Source: an uncultured Megasphaera sp.
GTDB lineage: Bacteria > Bacillota > Negativicutes > Veillonellales > Megasphaeraceae
Direction of reading: 5' to 3'
Length of the DNA stretch: 26,324 bases
Assembly (NCBI GenBank): GCA_900540735.1
Contig: UQHB01000038.1
Span: 1 to 26,324 of the forward strand
The position numbers and the translations under genes were made by a program. Positions 23,833 through 26,324 of the stretch are shown piece after piece. Every line of letters begins with the position of its first letter. The stretch's first letter is position 1. The notes below the pieces were generated by a model that saw nothing but the letters and a program-made list of their open reading frames with translations, was not told the DNA's origin and ran no database searches.

Positions 23833-24882
23833 ATGAAAGACACGAAATTAATTCGTATAACTAATATGGAAGCGCAACACTACGTGCTGGAAGAAGCAGG
23901 CCGCATTATCCGTAATGGCGGCCTCGTCGTCTTTCCCACAGAAACCGTCTACGGTATCGGTGCTAACGGCCTCGATGCCGACGCATGCCGCAACATTTAT
24001 ACGGCTAAAGGACGGCCGAGTGATAATCCTTTGATTCTCACGGTCCCTGATGCGGATGCTGTCGGTCAGGCTGCAGCTGTCATTCCACCAGTAGCGAAGA
24101 AACTAATGGAAACGTTCTGGCCCGGCCCGTTGACCATCGTCTTGCCGCGCCAAAAACATGTCCCTGACGCAGCCACTGGCGGCCTTGATACAGTGGCTGT
24201 GCGCTGCCCGGACCATGCTGTAGCCAAAGCCTTTTTGCAATGTGCAGGCGTGCCCGTAGCCGGGCCAAGTGCGAATTTATCGACCCGGCCAAGCCCAACG
24301 ACGGCTGACGAAGTCTATCACGACATGCAAGGCCGCGTCGACATGATTCTTGACGGCGGCCCCTGCCAAATCGGTGTGGAATCAACCATTGTTGAATGTA
24401 ATGCCGACGACGAATTAACCATTCTTCGTCCCGGCGGCGTGACTATTGATATGCTCCGCGCCATCGTGCCCCACGTAGGCCTCGACACGACTCTCGTCAC
24501 CGGTAAAGGAGTACCGAAAGCACCGGGCATGAAGTACCGCCATTACGCTCCGGCTGCGCCCATGATTGCTGTCGTTGGCTCTGTTGCGGCCGTGACGGCA
24601 AAAATCCAAGCACTCTATGACGAAGCAAGGGCCGACGGCAAGAAAGTGGGCTTCGTCGTCAGCGAAGAAGTAGGCCGTCATTTCCCAGGAGACAATACCT
24701 TCATTTGGGGGAAACACGGCGATAAGACGGCCTTGGCAAACCAGCTTTACAACGGCCTTTTATTCTTTGATAGTGATCCAGTGGACCTTATCCTTGCCGA
24801 AGGAACAGACGAAGACGGCCTCGGCATGGCGATTATGAACCGCATGAAAAAAGCCGCTGGCGGTCACGTCATCGTGTTGTAA
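23833..24882 (+). CDS. tsaC: L-threonylcarbamoyladenylate synthase (Sua5 type)
   Basis: This enzyme makes threonylcarbamoyl-AMP from threonine, bicarbonate and ATP, the first step of t6A37 formation in tRNAs that read ANN codons. The YrdC domain shows VFPTETVYGIGANG (33-46) and KGRPSDNPL (59-67). The 349 residues include the extra C-terminal Sua5 domain, reached through the linker motif PGMKYRHYAP (231-240), so this is the long Sua5/YwlC form rather than short TsaC. The ribosome binding site AAAAGAG overlaps the end of prmC and is modest. The gene closes the prfA-prmC-tsaC unit, a common Firmicutes arrangement. Confidence 0.93.
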   Translation: MKDTKLIRITNMEAQHYVLEEAGRIIRNGGLVVFPTETVYGIGANGLDADACRNIYTAKGRPSDNPLILTVPDADAVGQAAAVIPPVAKKLMETFWPGPLTIVLPRQKHVPDAATGGLDTVAVRCPDHAVAKAFLQCAGVPVAGPSANLSTRPSPTTADEVYHDMQGRVDMILDGGPCQIGVESTIVECNADDELTILRPGGVTIDMLRAIVPHVGLDTTLVTGKGVPKAPGMKYRHYAPAAPMIAVVGSVAAVTAKIQALYDEARADGKKVGFVVSEEVGRHFPGDNTFIWGKHGDKTALANQLYNGLLFFDSDPVDLILAEGTDEDGLGMAIMNRMKKAAGGHVIVL

Positions 24883-24905
24883 AGTCCCATATAATACGTT
24901 ATACT
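24877..24905 (+). promoter_or_regulatory. Promoter of rpiB-upp overlapping the tsaC stop
   Basis: TTGTAA (24877-24882) and TATACT (24900-24905) are 17 bp apart. The -35 includes the TAA stop codon of tsaC. A TATAAT at 24890-24895 lacks a matching -35. No terminator is visible after tsaC. Confidence 0.6.
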
Positions 24906-24960
24906 TAAGAGAGATAACTTGCCTTCCCAATGGGGAGGAGACGTACAGGAGGAGATACGA

Positions 24961-25398
24961 ATGAAATTAGTATTAGGTGCCGACCACGGCGGATTTGACT
25001 TAAAAGAAAACATTAAAGAATATTTAAACGAAGAAGGAATCGAATTTACTGACTACGGTACACTCACAGGCGAACGGTGTGACTATCCGGAAGTGGCTAA
25101 AAAAGTTGCCACAGCTGTTGCAGACGGCACCTTCGATAAAGGCATCCTCATCTGTGGTACTGGTATCGGTATCGGCATTGCAGCTAATAAAGTACACGGC
25201 ATTCGCGCCGCTCTTTGCACGAACGAATACATGGCCGAATACTGCCGTCGCCACAACGACGCGAATATTCTCACCATGGGCGGCCGTATTACAGGGCCGG
25301 GCCTTGCTCGTGAAATCGTCCGTATTTTCTTAAGCACCGACTTCGATGGTGGTCGTCATGCGAAACGCGTTGCCATGATTACGGAAATGGATAAATAA
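24961..25398 (+). CDS. rpiB: Ribose-5-phosphate isomerase B
   Basis: RpiB interconverts ribose 5-phosphate and ribulose 5-phosphate in the pentose phosphate pathway. The 145 residues match the RpiB/LacAB family: GADHGGFDLKE (6-16), the catalytic Cys65 in ICGTGIGIGIAANK, and NDANILTMGGR, which helps bind the phosphate. The presence of the active cysteine favours RpiB over non-catalytic LacB. The ATG at 24961 is set by GGAGGAG (24949-24955); the in-frame ATG-less extension back to 24919 starts inside the leader. upp follows after 24 bp and may share its transcript, linking ribose phosphate supply to pyrimidine salvage. Confidence 0.94.
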   Translation: MKLVLGADHGGFDLKENIKEYLNEEGIEFTDYGTLTGERCDYPEVAKKVATAVADGTFDKGILICGTGIGIGIAANKVHGIRAALCTNEYMAEYCRRHNDANILTMGGRITGPGLAREIVRIFLSTDFDGGRHAKRVAMITEMDK

Positions 25399-25422
25399 TT
25401 TTTCTCCTAAGGAGGTATTACC

Positions 25423-26046
25423 ATGAACGTACACGTAATGGACCACCCCCTCATTCAGCACAAAGTCACGTTGATGCGCAAAAAAGACACAGGGGCCAAA
25501 GATTTTCGTAATTTATTAGAAGAAATTACGATGCTCATGGGCTATGAAATTACCCGTGATTTGCCTCTTGCCGACGAACCTATCGAAACGCCTATTACGA
25601 CGATGACAGGCAAGCGCATTAGCGGCAAGACTATCTGTATCGTGCCCATTCTCCGTGCCGGTCTCGGCATGGTCCAAGGGTTGCTCAATCTCTTGCCTAC
25701 AGCAAAAGTAGGGCATATCGGCCTCTATCGGGACCCGGAAACGCTGAAGCCTGTAGAATACTACTGCAAGCTCCCAGACGTAACAGACCGAGACTTCATC
25801 GTCGTCGACCCGATGCTCGCTACTGGCGGTAGTTCGGCTGCAGCCTTGACGCTCCTCAAGGAAAAAGGCGTACAGCATATGAAACTCATGTGCCTCGTCG
25901 CTGCACCAGAAGGCGTTAAAGTCGTCAATGAAGAACACCCGGACGTACCCATTTACGTGGCGGCTCTGGACGCTCATCTCAATGACCATGGCTATATCGT
26001 GCCCGGCCTTGGCGATGCAGGCGACCGCATTTTTGGTACAAAATAA
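25423..26046 (+). CDS. upp: Uracil phosphoribosyltransferase
   Basis: Upp salvages uracil by joining it to PRPP to give UMP. The 207 residues are the normal length. The PRPP-binding loop VDPMLATGGS is at 128-137, PILRAGLGM at 75-83 lies in the active site, and the uracil-binding C-terminus YIVPGLGDAGDRIFGT is intact. The ATG follows AAGGAGG with 8-9 nt spacing. It ends in a strong terminator, closing the unit that begins with rpiB. Confidence 0.97.
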   Translation: MNVHVMDHPLIQHKVTLMRKKDTGAKDFRNLLEEITMLMGYEITRDLPLADEPIETPITTMTGKRISGKTICIVPILRAGLGMVQGLLNLLPTAKVGHIGLYRDPETLKPVEYYCKLPDVTDRDFIVVDPMLATGGSSAAALTLLKEKGVQHMKLMCLVAAPEGVKVVNEEHPDVPIYVAALDAHLNDHGYIVPGLGDAGDRIFGTK

Positions 26047-26067
26047 TAAAATTGATACGTAATATAG

Positions 26068-26097
26068 AGAAGACAGCTTAGGCTGTCTTCTTTTTTT
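26068..26097 (+). terminator. Terminator of rpiB-upp
   Basis: AGAAGACAGC (26068-26077) pairs with GCTGTCTTCT (26082-26091) around a TTAG loop, followed by T's to 26097. Confidence 0.93.
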
Positions 26098-26120
26098 GCT
26101 CTAAAGTCACAGATATAATA

Positions 26121-26158
26121 AGGTTTACAAATAAAAAGTAAACTTTTTTTGTTAACCT
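26121..26158. repeat. Long dyad upstream of the TonB-receptor remnant
   Basis: AGGTTTAC (26121-26128) pairs with GTTAACCT (26151-26158) with one mismatch. Inside it, AAAAAGT (26133-26139) and ACTTTTT (26142-26148) form a second perfect stem. It may be an operator, or a weak terminator on either strand. Confidence 0.4.
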
Positions 26159-26212
26159 ATAAAAATGACGATAAACAGCGTAATTAAGCCATGGAAAAAT
26201 CGTAATTTTTAA

Positions 26213-26324
26213 ATAACGGTCCAAACGGATTGAGAAGAAGCGAAATGGGAAAGCCAGAGAACGACGGTTATTACGCAAGAAGACATTGCGAAAAAACAAG
26301 CTAAATCACTGGAAGACGTCATTT
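26213..26324 (+). pseudogene. Probable remnant of a TonB-dependent receptor gene, 5' end broken, cut by the window edge
   Basis: From 26234 to the edge one frame reads EEAKWESQR then TTVITQEDIAKKQAKSLED, which closely resembles the start of the plug domain of TonB-dependent outer-membrane receptors (typically VVVTATR-...-VTVIT-x-EDI). The same frame has a TGA at 26231-26233 where an arginine would be expected, and a TAA at 26210-26212. No ATG, GTG or TTG follows the TGA before the plug, and no signal peptide or ribosome binding site is seen. The simplest reading is a degenerate receptor gene. A sequencing error, or a short match by chance, are the alternatives. The rest of the gene lies outside the window. 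Confidence 0.5.

Noticed and set aside
26078..26299. 73-residue minus-strand frame over the end of the window
   Set aside because: It runs through the upp terminator and the dyad, has no ribosome binding site, and mirrors the receptor remnant.
1..26324. CRISPR arrays, insertion sequences, prophage genes, toxin-antitoxin pairs
   Set aside because: No regularly spaced repeats, transposase or integrase motifs, or small paired genes of that kind were seen on either strand.

Overview
The window reads as a bacterial chromosome segment with ordinary core genes and no mobile element, phage gene or CRISPR array. The organism is most likely an obligately anaerobic diderm Firmicute (Negativicutes), close to Megasphaera or a relative. 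The grounds are: a Firmicutes-type gene order (rpmE-yqhQ-prfA-prmC-tsaC-rpiB-upp), strong AAGGAGG ribosome binding sites, a class III (oxygen-sensitive) ribonucleotide reductase, a D-lactate dehydrogenase beside a lactate racemase, and what looks like a TonB-dependent receptor fragment at the right edge, which implies an outer membrane. The genus is an inference.

Layout. 1-2281: a class I aminotransferase and proC, each ending in a clear terminator. 2282-5629: the lactate module, with a long non-coding region, a near-consensus promoter and structured leader, an FAD-dependent D-lactate dehydrogenase, a paired-hairpin spacer and larA. 5672-6509: a TerC-family membrane protein. 6533-6855: tRNA-Pro(CGG) and tRNA-Ser(GGA) in one unit. 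6897-8447: a riboflavin ECF substrate-binding subunit (ribU) and an HSL-type esterase. 8500-10668 (minus): tex. 10753-16427: perR with a PerR-like operator on its own promoter, then nfo-sbcD-sbcC, a DNA repair operon. 16435-17589: a glyoxalase I-like protein and tcdA. 17702-20493: nrdD-nrdG behind a promoter with NrdR-like boxes. 20512-24882: rpmE, yqhQ, prfA, prmC, tsaC. 24877-26097: rpiB and upp. 26121-26324: a long dyad and the probable TonB-receptor remnant.

How the genes fit together. LarA would interconvert L- and D-lactate and the flavin dehydrogenase would oxidise D-lactate to pyruvate, so both isomers can be used; the larBCE genes that make the LarA nickel cofactor are not here. PerR next to AP endonuclease IV and SbcCD suits repair after oxidative damage. 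PrmC methylates the GGQ glutamine of the release factor whose gene it overlaps. TsaC and TcdA both act on the t6A modification of tRNA.

The most interesting parts are regulatory or degenerate rather than a new multi-gene system: the dld leader and operator region, the alternative hairpins between dld and larA, the NrdR-like boxes, an esterase lacking the usual catalytic aspartate, and the broken TonB-receptor 5' end. I saw no convincing undescribed multi-gene system.
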